A stretch of 64,000 bases of DNA from Neostapfia colusana (Eukaryota; Streptophyta; Magnoliopsida; Poales; Poaceae): assembly GCA_030760725.1 (NCBI GenBank), contig JASWHV010000009.1, forward strand, positions 89,082,780 to 89,146,779, read 5' to 3'. Positions 21,725 to 33,376 of the stretch are shown piece after piece (position 1 is the stretch's first letter; each line of letters opens with the position of its first letter). The position numbers and the translations under genes are program-made. The notes beneath the pieces were generated by a model that did not search any database, was not told the DNA's origin, and was given only the letters and a program-made list of their open reading frames with translations.

Positions 21725-23976
21725 TGTAGGATTAAAAACCCTTTAGAAAACTATTAGAGGGCGGGTGAATGATAGATATCAACAAATCGCAGTGAAAAAC
21801 TTCACCCTCAAATCAAACCTTGGCACGTTACCAAAACATGTGTATTACTCCTACAGCATGACACTAGTGCATATGAAAGACTTCTGAGACAGTAGACAAC
21901 TAAATCATGAAGCCAATGCAACAAGAATCACATCAAGCAGATGTATAGATCAGGAAAAAGTAAAAAACACGTAAAAACAATAAAAAAGGTTTCCAACTAG
22001 CCTCAACCCAACTTAGCAACCTACTTATTGGTGCTAGGAATCATGTAAAAATCTAGTCAAAACCTGATGTTTTGCTCAGTCACAACACCAAAACACGAAG
22101 TCAGGTTCCTCCTAAAAGAATATGAGTCACACAACAATAAAACAACTAAAACCAGATGATTTTCACCAGCGACAACACAAACCGTGACTTCCTTCCCAGT
22201 TGAGAAAAACTAGCAAGGATATGTGACTTCTTGCATTCTTATTTAAAAATTAGCAAGTTCAACATGAAAGTAACCAAAACTCGGAAGTGCCTCCTAGCCA
22301 AGAAGACTCAAACCTACCAAAGCACTCCGACTACGAAGTCATACGTAAACGAGTAGCTTCAAAAGGAAAAAAACCTCAAAACTTGGTGACTAGAACAAAA
22401 TGTGGTTTCACAACAAAACACCAAATTCTACATGAGAAAACTTAGCAAAGCTCAGCAGTAGAGACAAATTGTGCATGATCAACTAGCCTATGAGATCTGA
22501 TCTAGATCGTTGCACATAAACTGGCAAGTTTTACTTCAAAAGCACACAACCTCGGTGCTAAAATTAGAAGCAAACTACTTGAAGAAAATCGATAAAAGTT
22601 GAGAACAAAAACAAGTAGTTTCGATGGCAAAAGCTGGCAATATCAGTTTGAAAACATAAGCAAGCTAGCAAATCAATCTTGACACGAAATCTGGGTAAAA
22701 GCAACACTTTTCTCTTCAATAAAACACGATGAACTTTACAAAGAGATCATCCAAGAGGCACAGCTCGTCAGGATCACAACCTCATCAAAATGGCTACAAC
22801 ATACCTCGCCTTGGCCTCCAATTTTATATAAATCAACCCTGGCCAAACCGTGTCTTCCTAGGACACCAAATTGTGTCCAACTAGGACCCCAACTTATGTC
22901 AAACTAGGACACAACATGACTTGGACTCTACCTGGGTGCACCCAACTTGAGTCCCAACCCAACAAGATCTTTTGGACCTCTATGCACAAATAGAAGCAAA
23001 TCAGGCCTTGCCAAAAACACGTTGGTGCAACATAACTCATCAAAACCAACTCACGTTCGTGCCATGCATGCAACATGCCAAACACCAACTTGCTGAATCC
23101 CGACCTTATCTGACCTGACAAATCTCTACCTGTGAGATCCCAACCTGCTGGATCCTGACCTAGACTTACTTGAACTCATCTCTTCCCGACCTACAAAATC
23201 CTGACCTGGTCCAATCTCGACCTGGTCTTGCTTGGACTCTTCTCTTCTCGGCCTGCACAGTTGAACTCCTTCCCACCCTAGCATCATGACCACAAACATC
23301 TTCACATGCCTTGGAACCTTATGCCACGTCCTGCACTGTCTTGCACATGCGCACAACACCTTCCAAGCGTGTCAACCAGTCCTAACATGTCATAATCACG
23401 TCACAACCTTGTGCCATCCTGTGCTTATTCCCATGACTTCCACAAACATATGAAAGATAGCTTAGACACGTTCCAAACCTCATCTAGACACGTTCCACAC
23501 TTTTACATGCTTTGTCCTCCAGCTAAGCCATCCTGCATGACCTTCTTGATCCTTACAACCATAACTTCTACCTAAACTTGGTTGTCGGCGCCTCAGTTCC
23601 TGAACCTATCAGCTGAGTCCTCGGTTCCTCATAAAGCTAGCTCAAACAGTACCAGTCCCTCGTTGAACTTAGCCTGGGATCTTCTCACAAGCCATGTCTT
23701 GCACCAAAGCAACACTTGCACATGAACAGCCAAACAAATTTATATGAGACCAAGTTCACGACATGTCTCTACGTCAGTTCACACAGCACTACACATGAGC
23801 ACCTCAAGTGAGGATGTTGTACACAACCATAGAACACCTCATCGAGTACCTCACATGAGAATATTATGCACAACCATATAACACCTCACCGAGAGCCTCA
23901 CATGAGCATGTTGTATACAAACCAGACACCTTATGACAATACCTCAACTGAGCATGTTGCACATAAGCATGTTTCA
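21725..23976 (-). repeat. Probable 5' LTR of copia H (minus strand), no coding content
   Basis: Starts TGTAGGATT at the PBS; a plausible outer end is GCATGTTTCA (reads TGAAACATGC on the minus strand) at 23976. No second LTR copy was recognised, so the outer border is tentative. Contains GACCTG-rich degenerate repeats (about 23103-23260) and the 47-bp tandem repeats at its outer end. Confidence 0.4.
23803..23971. repeat. About 47-bp degenerate tandem repeat, 3.6 units
   Basis: Units start at 23803, 23850, 23897 and 23943, each with CTCAxxTGAGxATGTTG, then ACAACCATA and ACACCT. In the minus orientation they would lie at the start (U3) of the copia H LTR. Confidence 0.75.
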
Positions 23977-24101
23977 GAAATCATATGGGTTATGATATTA
24001 TGCCAATTAGAATTTTAGCTTATGGATTAATCACATGGTATAACAAATGCAACATAATTTTCTTATAATGTTACATAAAAGTACACTGATCTATCTACCA
24101 A
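23977..24101 (-). pseudogene. Gypsy G pol fragment left of CACTA element
   Basis: AT-rich; the minus strand gives a weak match to the segment following the protease in gypsy polyproteins (KKIMLH-like). Assigned mainly because the protease remnant resumes on the other side of the CACTA element. Confidence 0.3.
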
Positions 24102-24959
24102 CACTACTAAAAAGTCAGCCTATTGCAACGATGACATATCATTGCAATATGGCCATATTGGTGGCAATATCATCCAATTGCTAAAAAACACTTTTGCTGG
24201 CAACAGTTGCAAGTAGTCGCGTGGCAAAAAGATTGGGCAACAAAACTTTACGTTGTTGCAATACCTAAAGTTATTGCAACGAAATAAAGCATTGTAATCC
24301 ATAGTAGATGCATCCATCAAAGGCAATAGTCTGTGTTATTTCCTAATCTTAAAAAAATGCTTCAAACAGGATTCGAACCTAGGTCTCACTAGTGGCAGTG
24401 AACTACTCTCCTACCAGCGGAATGATTTGGTTTTGTTACAGGAGCATCTAATAATAATAATATATAAACCAGATCACTACAACAGTAAATATTTGTTGCA
24501 ATATAATGCTAAATTGCAACAAAATATATTCCTGTATCCCAACTGATTTCTTCTTGTGGCAATACAACCTTTTTTAATGAACGAATTTAGATTTGTTTTA
24601 CAATATAGAGCAATATTTTGCAACAAACAACATGATTACGGAAACAGAAAATATTTGTGTTAATACATTTAAATAAATTGTAACCATTTTGATTTTTGTG
24701 GCAATAAGACTCACATCTTGCAACAATTTGAAATTTGTGGCAATATTGTCGAACATATTGCAACCATTTTATAAATAGTGGTCATAACTTCTATAACTTG
24801 CAACAAAATTCAAGATTATCACACTGAACGATATTTGTGGTAATATTTTCATGGTATCACAACCATTTATGAAAATGGTGGCAATAACATATAAATATCT
24901 CATCGATACTTATATTGTTGCAAGGTGATGCGTGGGAATAGACTGATTTTCTAGTAGTG
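24102..24959. mobile_element. CACTA-type non-autonomous element (858 bp)
   Basis: Left end CACTACTAAAAAGTCAG and right end (complement) CACTACTAGAAAATCAG are near-identical terminal inverted repeats typical of grass CACTA elements. The interior has no transposase but many TTGCAAC and GTGGCAATA-like words on both strands, resembling subterminal transposase-binding repeats. Flanks CAA (left) and CAT (right) are an imperfect 3-base duplication. It splits the gypsy G remnant. Confidence 0.85.
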
Positions 24960-25290
24960 CATGATGCATCAAATCCCTATCAAATTGCCAAATCTATCTA
25001 GAAGAATATTACGTGCTTGCATAAACATAAGGTTACATTTGACAATATCATGATGTCGCAATAGCAAAATTAATTCACATTAATTGTGTTACATTTGCTT
25101 TGACATTGTTGTTTACCCAAAGGATGTGGGTCCAACTTTGTGCGAAGTGCAAACTTCTTCACCATGTCGTTGTTGACCAAGTTGTTGAAGCTACCTCCAT
25201 TAATGATCATGCAACGACATTGCTCCTTGATGACACACTTTGTTTAAAACAACATGTGCTACTGATTTTGCTATGCTTTCCTCATCCATG
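24960..25290 (-). pseudogene. Ty3-gypsy aspartic protease-region remnant (element G)
   Basis: The minus strand gives TKCVIKEQCRCMIINGGSFNN followed by VKKFALRTKLDPHPL and, after stops, WQFDRDLMH. This follows the protease region of non-chromovirus plant gypsy polyproteins (a C-x-(I/V)IDGGS block, then a GRPWQFDRDVMH-type block), from memory. Asp of the DGG/DSG motif is Asn here. Dead. Confidence 0.6.
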
Positions 25291-25816
25291 CATTAATGTC
25301 ACACCCGTGCAGCCTCCAACCGCCGTTGGCCCTTGTGCCCGCAAAGCGCGCGCTCCGCACCCTGGCAACCGCCATTCAGCCACAAGTCTCTGCCAACCGC
25401 CCTGTCCCCCCTATTTAATCATTGTGGTTCTATTTCTTTCCTCCCCATATTTCTTCCCCAACCACCGCTCTTCTCCATTCCAACAAAAAAAAAATTGTTC
25501 CACGGTTGATCGTAGGGAGGCTAGACATCGAGAAATTTCCGAGGATCCACAACCCAATCGCCTCTCCGACGAAGATCACCGTCAACTGCCGCCCTTCACC
25601 ATAGACGACATATTTCTGATCCATCCCGTACTTCAAAACCATCGTGAGTTTACTTGGATCCCCTCTCCGAATTTGGTAGAAAAGTTGAGAATTAGTGAGT
25701 TTTCTCGTGTGCTCGCGTTTCTACGCCAGAAAATTGTCGTTGCCTCCAAGCGACACCGTGCGCTTCTGTTGGTCACGACCAGCACGATGCGTCCCCCTCG
25801 GGGTTGTTGGACTAAG

Positions 25817-26994
25817 AACTAGCCCCAAAACCCATTGTCGATCTTCAAGACCAAGTTTTTGATGTTCCAGAACAACAAAAAGAAGGCAAGTGTCCTTGAC
25901 CAAGTTTGCTCCTATTTTAGGATATTAGTTAGTATTAATTGCATAATTGTTATGAATTGTGAAACCCAATGTTAGGATGCTTTCCTAGCTTTCCATGACT
26001 TGACCTTGTAACCATGGTGGGGTTATTATTAGTATAGAAAGTATTACTCTTTATGCTTATCCACGCTTAGAGTTTGGGAAACTGGGGAGATGAAATGCAA
26101 CTTTGATTATCTATTATTGAATGGAACTTGATGACATGTTGTAGACTTAGGAATCTAGTCAAGTTGGATGAACTTGGTTGGTGCTATGTGCACGAGAAAT
26201 TGGGTTAGTGTTTAGTGCTTTCTGGGTTCTAAGGACCGGTTTATGGAGCATTTAACCTGGCTTTACCATGCCACCACATGTTGAGATGAGGCATCTTGGC
26301 CTATTATTTAGGTGCATTTCCGATGTAGTATGGGTGTTTGGAAGGTGCGAGGAATAGGAGTCAGCTGGACTACCTTGTGAACCGCAAGGCACAAGAGGGG
26401 GCCACTGCAGCGGAGGTTGTAGCCTCTTGGACGCTGTTAGGGGTGAAACCTCAGTGGGCCCATGCTAGTCAGGAATCCTTTTGTCAAGGCCTCGTAGTGA
26501 TCTTCTGGCCACACACCATGGAAGTGTGAATGTGGTTGGCTGCCACAGGCAAAATGGAGATTCTTTAGTCCACCCGCGAACGGGAGATGAAATCACTACT
26601 TGTAAGCAAAGAGGTACACACTCTGCAAAGTTGGAAAACATTCATGACAGTCGTGCAAACGGTCAAGAGCGGCTTGCACTTCTTCATGATTAGTGGATTA
26701 TGAAGTGAAAGGTTAGAAATGTTAATTCGGAAGCTTAACATTGATGATGAGGTTATTGGAATAGGATTATTTCATTCATGTAGTAATTTAAGTTCTAATT
26801 AAAGTCAATATGTTAGGATAATTGCGTAGTGCTAAAACTGTGATGTAAGCCTTTCCTTGTCATAGCCTTCATGTCATTTATTTCCCACACTTGCTGAGTA
26901 CCTTAGGTACTCAAGCTTGCTTTTTGTTGGAATTAATTGCTGATCAGGCCTTGGTGATGGAATGGAGTATAATGAAGACGACATCAACCCATAA
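25817..26994 (+). CDS. Putative spliced mini-ORF inside D1 LTR
   Basis: Exon a 25817-25885 (69 nt) lies between GACTAAG| and |GCAAGT, a perfect GC-donor consensus, and has the phase seen in A (two bases, codons, one base). It encodes APKPIVDLQDQVFDVPEQQK. Exon b starts at 26948 after GATCAG and encodes the acidic LGDGMEYNEDDINP. TAA at 26992 is four codons earlier than the TAG kept in the aligned D2 copy, so D1 may be truncated. Intron about 1.06 kb, with the TGAGTACC hairpin 34 bases before exon b. Confidence 0.45.
26895..26913 (+). promoter_or_regulatory. Perfect hairpin in D1 LTR
   Basis: TGAGTACC-TTA-GGTACTCA, 8-bp stem, same place as in D0, with a changed loop. Confidence 0.6.
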
Positions 26995-27254
26995 GACTTA
27001 TACTAGGCTTGCGGAATCCACCAGGCAATGCCTGTGATGGAGCTTCACAAGAATTTATTTCCACTGCTTTGTCTTGAATGTATCCAGTACATTTAAAGTT
27101 GTCTATGAAGACTTATTTGTACTATTTTATTATACGATGTACTTGGCTCGTATTATATGACTCTTCACTATTATCGTCACATGTATGAGTAAACAGATCC
27201 TGACATACATGTGTTTATTCACTCGGTTGATCTTCAAGAAAATCGGGTGTGATA

Positions 27255-28081
27255 GAAGTGGTAAGAGCCAAGGTTGCCCGTAGGACGCGAGCATAGTTAG
27301 AAATGGGCGTACTAAATATTTTAATATTTTCATAAAATGTATTTTAAAAATTGTGTTGTTTAGTAGTTGGTATTTTTTATTCTTAATCTTTTGTCTAGCC
27401 TCATCTATTTTCCCATAAATTTTTTGTTTTGTTTTCTAATTTTGTTATTTTCAACTCAACATAAATTTTATTTTTGAAGAATAACGTATAAGGACAACTC
27501 GAAAAAGAGAAGAAGACTTTTGAAGAAATTTATTCACCACTCGCTTAGGTCCCATTTTAATTACCGAGTGAAATCATTGCCTTGGTCGTAACGAGTTAGA
27601 GAAAAATATGTTGTTTGATGTATTGCACTCTAGTGTGTTTTTCTATGGGGTAGCCTATCCCATTTTAGCACTTATTTTTAGGAAGGATTAGATAGTCAAT
27701 ATGATAGGTCGTTATTGAGGACGACAATGTATGTAGGGAAAAAATTGATATAGAAGGCTCTCACACATGTAGATGAAGATCCACTAATTAACAGGAAGCA
27801 AGCTCGGAGGCTCTGAAGATCGTCACAAAGCTATGATGATATATGCTTGCTTGTGTGTAGTGTGTATACTAGGTTATTAAGCCTATATATCATTCACCAT
27901 ATCAAAACCGTTGTTTGACACTTAACAATCATCGTAGCCACAAATAGTTTGGTCTTAACCTTCTTTGTCCTAATCATCCAAATCCTGGTTACATCTTTCT
28001 TGCTCATCTTAATGACAATGAACTTTTGAAACCCTAAACCTTCTGAATCTCGAGGCGAGATTCCATTTGAGAGGGGCAGTT
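27255..28081 (+). other. D1 internal region (non-coding) with PBS and PPT
   Basis: Starts GAAGTGGTAAGAGCC, a damaged Met-type PBS (D2 has AGTGGTATCATAGCC). 827 bases, AT-rich, with no credible ORF. Ends GAGAGGGGCAGT (28070-28081), a PPT, directly before the second LTR copy. D2 shares the first ~250 bases. Confidence 0.75.
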
Positions 28082-28190
28082 TGTCATACCCGCGCAACCT
28101 CCAACTGCCGCTGGCCCTCGCGCCCACACAGTGCGTGGTCCGCACCCCTTGCAACCACCATTCGGCCACAAGTCTCTGCCAACTGCCCTG
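28082..28190 (+). repeat. D1 3' LTR, first ~108 bases, interrupted by copia B
   Basis: Aligns with 25297-25404 and stops exactly where element B begins. LTR positions 109-265 are not found beyond B; the next D sequence is at 46925. Confidence 0.8.
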
Positions 28191-29636
28191 TGAAAGTGCA
28201 TCTAGGCATTCCCTTGTGGGTTTTGGAGGATTGATGACAAACAAATTGAGATCCTAATGAATTCGTTGAGATGAATGTAGGTCTCAAAGACTAGAACTTA
28301 TGGTGCACTCAAAAAGGTGAAAATGTGGAGTGAGAAAAGGAAAAGCCCAAATGATTAAGGAAGCGCAAAGTAGATATCAATGTATAGGATGTGTGTGAGA
28401 GACACATTCCAAGAGCTTATATCCTTGCGTAGAGGGTAAGGGCTAAAATCAATTAATTAAGCAATACACTGAAGCACCGGACTAGTCCGTTCACCAGTAG
28501 ACTAGTCCGATCGACTTACTGTTCTCACACGGACCAGTCCGTTCAACTCACTAACCGCACTCTGACAAGTCTGGAGACATGCCTGACAAGTCCATTCAAC
28601 CTTCTAATATTCACACAACACATATACTCTGCACCGGACAAGTCTGTCCTATTACGGACTAGTCCGATTGAGTATTTGGACTCATCACGGCGTAGTCCGG
28701 ATTACCCTCTGTACCAATACGGACAAGTCTGGTACACCTCACATAAATTAGGGTTTCAGGTGTGCTGCACAATTCATGCAAATTTTACACAACACTCCGG
28801 ACTAGTCCGGTTCCCAAAGCAGACCAGTCCGGTAGTCGGGATCCCTAACGGTAGTTTTTTTGGAAACACTATAAATAGGTGACAAACATGCACAACAGAC
28901 TTACCCAAGAACCCTAGCGCCGCCACTTATCCCAAGAGCACAGAAACAACTCTCCTGGCGCATCTAAAGCCCTTAAAAGTTAAATCCTTTGGGAATCAAC
29001 ATTTGGGATAGAGAGATCATCTTCTACGCATTGCCAAGCTCTTGGGGTTTGATCTCTCATACACTCTTACGTTTGCTATAAATCTTTCGAGTGTGTTTGA
29101 TCGTTTTTTCAATCTGTAATTTTGTGGGAGCCCTCAACGTGTGAGGTTGCCCCACCGACTTGGTGATTTCCCCCGTGATAGTGGAACTCACGTTGGCCTT
29201 CGTGTTAACTTGAAGAGGTAAAGGGTTGATTGAGACCCAACTCTGTGTGAGCTTCTCAATGAGGACGTAGATCTCTTTGGTGAGATCGAACCTCGGTAAA
29301 AATCCTTGTCTCTTGTGTTCTTGTTATTTACTTTTACAATCATTATCGTTATTTAGGGCATAGGGTTGATTAATCTTGCAAAGCATATTAATCTTGTATT
29401 CCTCATTCAAATTAATCATCCTAATACCTACACAAGTTGTTAGGTTAATTTACATAATTCTGGTACTATAACAATTGAGGAGAATACATTAAATAATCTA
29501 TCTTTTCGTTGGTATAACTAGCACACCGGACTAGTGTGTACCGATACCGGACTAGTCCGGTCCCTCCTGTATTTGACAAATTTGCTAAGTGTTACAGGAA
29601 AGTTTTCAACGCCTATTCACCACCCTCTGGGCCACA
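28191..29636 (+). repeat. Element B 5' LTR
   Basis: Begins TGAAAGTGCATCTAGG, a start I recall from Sirevirus-type grass copia LTRs (it could begin two bases earlier at TGTGAAAG), and ends GGGCCACA before the PBS. Contains at least ten copies of a CGGACTAGTCCG-like palindrome (for example 28477-28489) and a likely TATA-type CTATAAATAG at 28869. Confidence 0.8.
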
Positions 29637-29642
29637 TTCAAT

Positions 29643-29655
29643 TGGTATCAGAGTT
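29643..29655 (+). other. Primer binding site of element B
   Basis: TGGTATCAGAGTT, initiator-Met type, seven bases after the proposed LTR end. Confidence 0.85.
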
Positions 29656-29695
29656 AGGCTCTCCTCTTACGAGACTCACCGCTCGGAGTAAATAA

Positions 29696-30610
29696 ATGTC
29701 CACCGACAAGAACAACGAGATCCAAGAAGCGCCCATCATTGGAGACGAGCAAGACTCCAAGGCGTTCGATGTGCTCAAGGAGCACGGACACGATGATGAA
29801 AAAGTGCGTGAACTCAAGGCGCTTCTAAGGAAGAAGCTTCTAAGCTAGAAAGGCAAGAAGGAGGATGAAAAGCCAAAAGGGGGTAGTCATCAAGACTACT
29901 CCCGTTATCCTTTGAATTATGAGAAGTTTAACAGCTACAATCATTATCTGTCTATTCCCATGGGTAGACCTCCACAGTTTGATGGCAATGATTACTCAAT
30001 GTGAAAGTATAATATGAAAATGCATCTTATCTCACTTAATCCTAGTCTTTGGCATATAGTTTGTACAGGTATAGATATCCCATGCACTGACAATGAACTC
30101 ACCCCAGAGCAAGAACAAGCAATTCACCGCAATGCACAAGTCGTTGCGGTGATCACTTCATCCTTGATCCAAGGAGAGTTCACCAAGGTGGATGGACTTG
30201 AAGTTGCCAAAGACATTTAGGATACACTGAAGCCTGCTCATGAAGGGAACCGCTCCGTCCGAGAAGCGAAGATTTTGATGCTTGAAGGAGAATTGGGGAG
30301 ATTTGCCATAGAAGATGGTGAAACTCCTCAAGAGATGTACAACCTCTTGAAGACACTCATCAACAAGATCCGTGCTTATGGAAGCAAGAAGTGGACCGAT
30401 CATGAGGTTGTGAAGAGAATGATAAGAGCATTTATGCCTTGGAATGTCACCTTGTGTTCCATGATAAGAGAAAGCCCGTGGTTTCACAAAATGACCCCCG
30501 ATGAAGTCCGTGGCAAAATTATCAATCACGAGATGATGGAGAAAGAAGCTAAATATGTGAAAGACTTAGCTGAACTTACCTCATCCAAGAAGGAGGTCGC
30601 CCTAAAGTAA
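29696..30610 (+). pseudogene. gag: gag of element B (stops)
   Basis: From ATG 29696 (MSTDKNNEIQEAP) one frame runs to 30610, interrupted by in-frame stops near 29846, 30002 and 30220. Contains the RPPQFDGNDYS block near the N-terminus and a capsid-like C-part with MIRAFMPWN and MTPDEVRGKIINHE, as in Sirevirus Gag. Would form the particle; no longer can. Confidence 0.8.
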
Positions 30611-30681
30611 CTTGGAAGCCCAAAGGGAAAGAGACTCGTGAGACATATGAAGAAGGAGACACTGACGATGTAAGCACAGAT

Positions 30682-31652
30682 ATGGATGATGAAGAGATGG
30701 TGCTCTTCATGAAAAGATTCAACCACATGATGAGAATAAGAAGAGGAAGCAACTCAAGTGAAGGAAAGAATAAAGAAAAAGGAAAATCCAAGGCTCGACG
30801 TACTTGCTACAACTGTGGCGAATACGAACACTTTATGGTTGATTGTCCGTATGAGGGAGACAAGAAGAAGAAAGAAGCGAAGTCACAAGAGAAAAAACTT
30901 TCAAGAAAAAGAAGCAAGCACATCAAGCACACGTCGGCAAGGAGTGGCACTCAAACAACAAGACCTCCTCTGATGATGAAGATGAGATGGCAACAATTGC
31001 CATCAAGAAGCCAACCAAGAAGTCTACACTCTTCCTAAACATGGGAGGAAGGGAGAACCACAACCACACTTGCCTCATGGCTAAGGAAGGAAAGAAGAAG
31101 GTTCGACTTATATCCCCCTCCTTACATTCCTCTAATGATGATTTTGATAGTTCTAGTGAAAATGAGGAAATGCTTAAAGGATTGAGCAAAACTGCACTAA
31201 GAAAAATGAACATGTTGTCGGATGAAATCTTTGAGAAGGAGGATCTTATCAACCGCCAAGAAGATATGCTCGTCCGTGAAAGGAACAGATATCAAGAGGT
31301 TGAAAAGCTTCTTGAGCTTGAAAAGGAGAAAAGTAAAGCACTTGAGATTGAGCTAGCTTTGAGTAAGGAAACTTACTCAAAACTAGAATACTTACACATT
31401 GCAGTCAAGGACGAACTTGCTAACATGACGAAAGTTAACAAAATCCTTGAAGTGCAAGTGGAGTTACTCATGCAAAGTGACGCTTCCTCCTCTAAAAGTT
31501 CGCCTTCTCAAGATGTCAAGTTGACAACTATTAAAGCTTGCACATGCTCTAGCAAGAATACTAATGTAACAAATGGATCCAATGCTACACAAGCTAAGCA
31601 TCCATCCCAAAGCAGCATCTTTGACAAAGAAAAAAATCAAATATGCAAGTAG
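30682..31652 (+). pseudogene. Zinc knuckle and coiled-coil spacer of element B Gag
   Basis: CYNCGEYEHFMVDCP (30805-30849) is a CX2CX4HX4C RNA-binding knuckle. After a frame change at about 31000 a Glu/Lys/Leu-rich helix-like stretch runs to 31652 (ERNRYQEVEKLLELEKEK), likely coiled coil. Sirevirus Gags have such a region, reported in some members to bind a host light-chain protein. Frameshifted relative to gag proper. Confidence 0.75.
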
Positions 31653-31974
31653 TGCATATATGCTCACAATACCTCCTAATGTCAAAGATAGTCTTGGGTA
31701 TGCAAGAGGTAAGAAGCAATTTAATAGTGGTCAAAATAAGAATCATGTTACTTTTGTTAAAGAAAAATCACATGAATATGAACTGCAAACATTATTTCAT
31801 ACTTTTTATGCATCTTATGTCCTTATGAAAAAAATCTGTTTAAATTTATGCTAAATATGCAGGGCCACGCCACAAGAGACCCAAAGCTTGTTTGTTGGTG
31901 CCTAAAACACTTTTGACTAACCTTCATGGACCCAAGCAAACTTGGGTACCTAAAACCAAGAAATAACTCTGTTT

Positions 31975-32307
31975 TTGCAGGCCTATTCCTCCGGCGGATC
32001 AAAATGGGTGCTCGACAATGGATGCACCAATCACATGACCGGAGAAAAGAGAATGTTCGTAGAGTATGAGCGAAACGCAGATCCAAGTGAAGGAATTTAT
32101 TTCGAAGACAACAGCCAAGGAAAAGTCCTTGGCAGCGGTAATAATGGAATCTCCTCTCAAGACACTCTCTCCAATGTTTTACATGTTGATTCTTTAGATT
32201 ATAATCTTTTGTCCAAATATCAGCTATGTGACAAAGGATACAATTGTTTATTCACTAATGAGGGTGTGACAGTCTTTATAAGAAGCGATAACTCAATTGC
32301 ATTCTAG
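31975..32307 (+). pseudogene. Aspartic protease of element B (altered active site)
   Basis: WVLDNGCTNHMTG aligns with the copia protease motif WxxDSGCTxHMTG, but the catalytic DSG is DNG (32014-32022). Followed by the usual GxGxxG-like region (VLGSGNNG) and NVLHV. The frame ends at a stop at 32305. Ser-to-Asn in DSG would be expected to impair catalysis. Confidence 0.75.
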
Positions 32308-32329
32308 GGAACGTTGAAGGGAAAACTTT

Positions 32330-33376
32330 ATCTTGTTGATTTCAACAAAGATAAAGCTGAACTCAACACTTGCTTGGTTGCAAAAACTAACATGGGATGG
32401 CTGTGACATACACGGCTAGCCCATGTTGGGATGGGGAATCTACAGAAACTTCTAAAAGGTGGTCACATCCGAGATTTGAAAGATGTTGTGTTTGAGAAAA
32501 CATAGGTCATGTAGTGCATGCCAGGCGGGAAAACAAGTTGGAGCACCACACCCTGCAAAGAATGTGATGACTATATCAAGACCGCTGTAACTTCTTCATA
32601 TGGACCTCTTTGGTCCAATTGCTTATAAGCATTGGCGGTAACAAATACGGTTTAGTCATTGTTGAGGATTTTCTAGATTTACCTGGGTATTCTTCTTGTA
32701 TGATAAATCAGAGACCCAAGGAATTCTCAAGAAGTTCTTGAAGAGAGCGCAAAATGAATTCTCCTCAACTGTCAAGAATATTAGAAGTGACAACGGAACA
32801 GAGTTCAAAAATACTCAAGTTGAGGAGTACATGGATGAAGAAGTAATAAAACATGAGTTTTTAGCACCCTACTCCCCTTAACAAAATGGTGTGGCCGAAA
32901 GGAAGAACAGGACGCTCATTGAGATGGCGAGGACAATGCTAGATGAATATAAGACTTCGGACCGGTTTCGGGCTGAATCGGTAAACACCGCTTGCCACGC
33001 CACGAACCGGCTATATCTTCACCGACTTTTGAAGAAAACGCGATATGAGCTCCTCACTGGTAACAAACCAAATGTGTCATATTTCAGAGTATTTGGATGG
33101 AAATGCTTTATTTTGAAAAAGAAACCGAAGACTTTGAAGTTCGCCTCAAAATCTGATGAAGGGTTCTTGCTTGGTTATGATTTGAACGCCTACGCCTATC
33201 ATGTTTTCAACAAAGTATCTGGCATTGTTGAAGTGGCACCTGACGTAGTGTTCGATGAGACTAATGACTCCCAAGTGGAGCAAGTTGATAAGTGTGTACT
33301 AGGTCAAGAAGAAGCTCCATGTCAAGCATTGAGGAGGATGGAACTTGGTGATATTCGACCGCAAGAGCATTCATAA
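32330..33376 (+). pseudogene. Integrase of element B (several breaks)
   Basis: GAG-pre-integrase segment HTRLAHVGMGNLQKLL (from 32407, after a TGA), zinc residues CSACQAGK after a frame change near 32505, first catalytic Asp in HMDLFGP (about 32597), second in IRSDNGTEF (about 32789), and Glu in NGVAERKNRT (about 32900) after a TAA at 32879. All three catalytic residues can be read but not in one frame. Confidence 0.75.

Larger units (their letters stand above)
25297..27254 (+). repeat. D1 5' LTR (1958 bp)
   Basis: Begins TGTCACACCCGTGC, repeated at 28082 (TGTCATACCCGCGC), and ends CGGGTGTGATA, where relatives end TGTGACA. Collinear with D2 (46925-48617) and with D0. Contains the putative two-exon mini-ORF. 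Confidence 0.88.
25297..28190 (+). mobile_element. Element D1: short non-autonomous LTR retrotransposon (5' LTR, internal, start of 3' LTR)
   Basis: LTR 25297-27254, non-coding interior of only 827 bp, PPT, then the first ~108 bases of the 3' LTR (28082-28188) before element B interrupts it. No gag or pol. An LTR of about 2 kb with a sub-kilobase interior means it depends on proteins of another element. Left flank ATTAA (25292-25296) is the candidate target duplication. Confidence 0.85.

Noticed and set aside
23803..23971. CRISPR-like array
   Set aside because: Units are contiguous degenerate tandem repeats without unique spacers, in plant DNA.
25100..25822. 240-aa plus-strand frame
   Set aside because: It spans the boundary between the minus-strand gypsy remnant and the D1 LTR (25297), so it is a chimera by chance.
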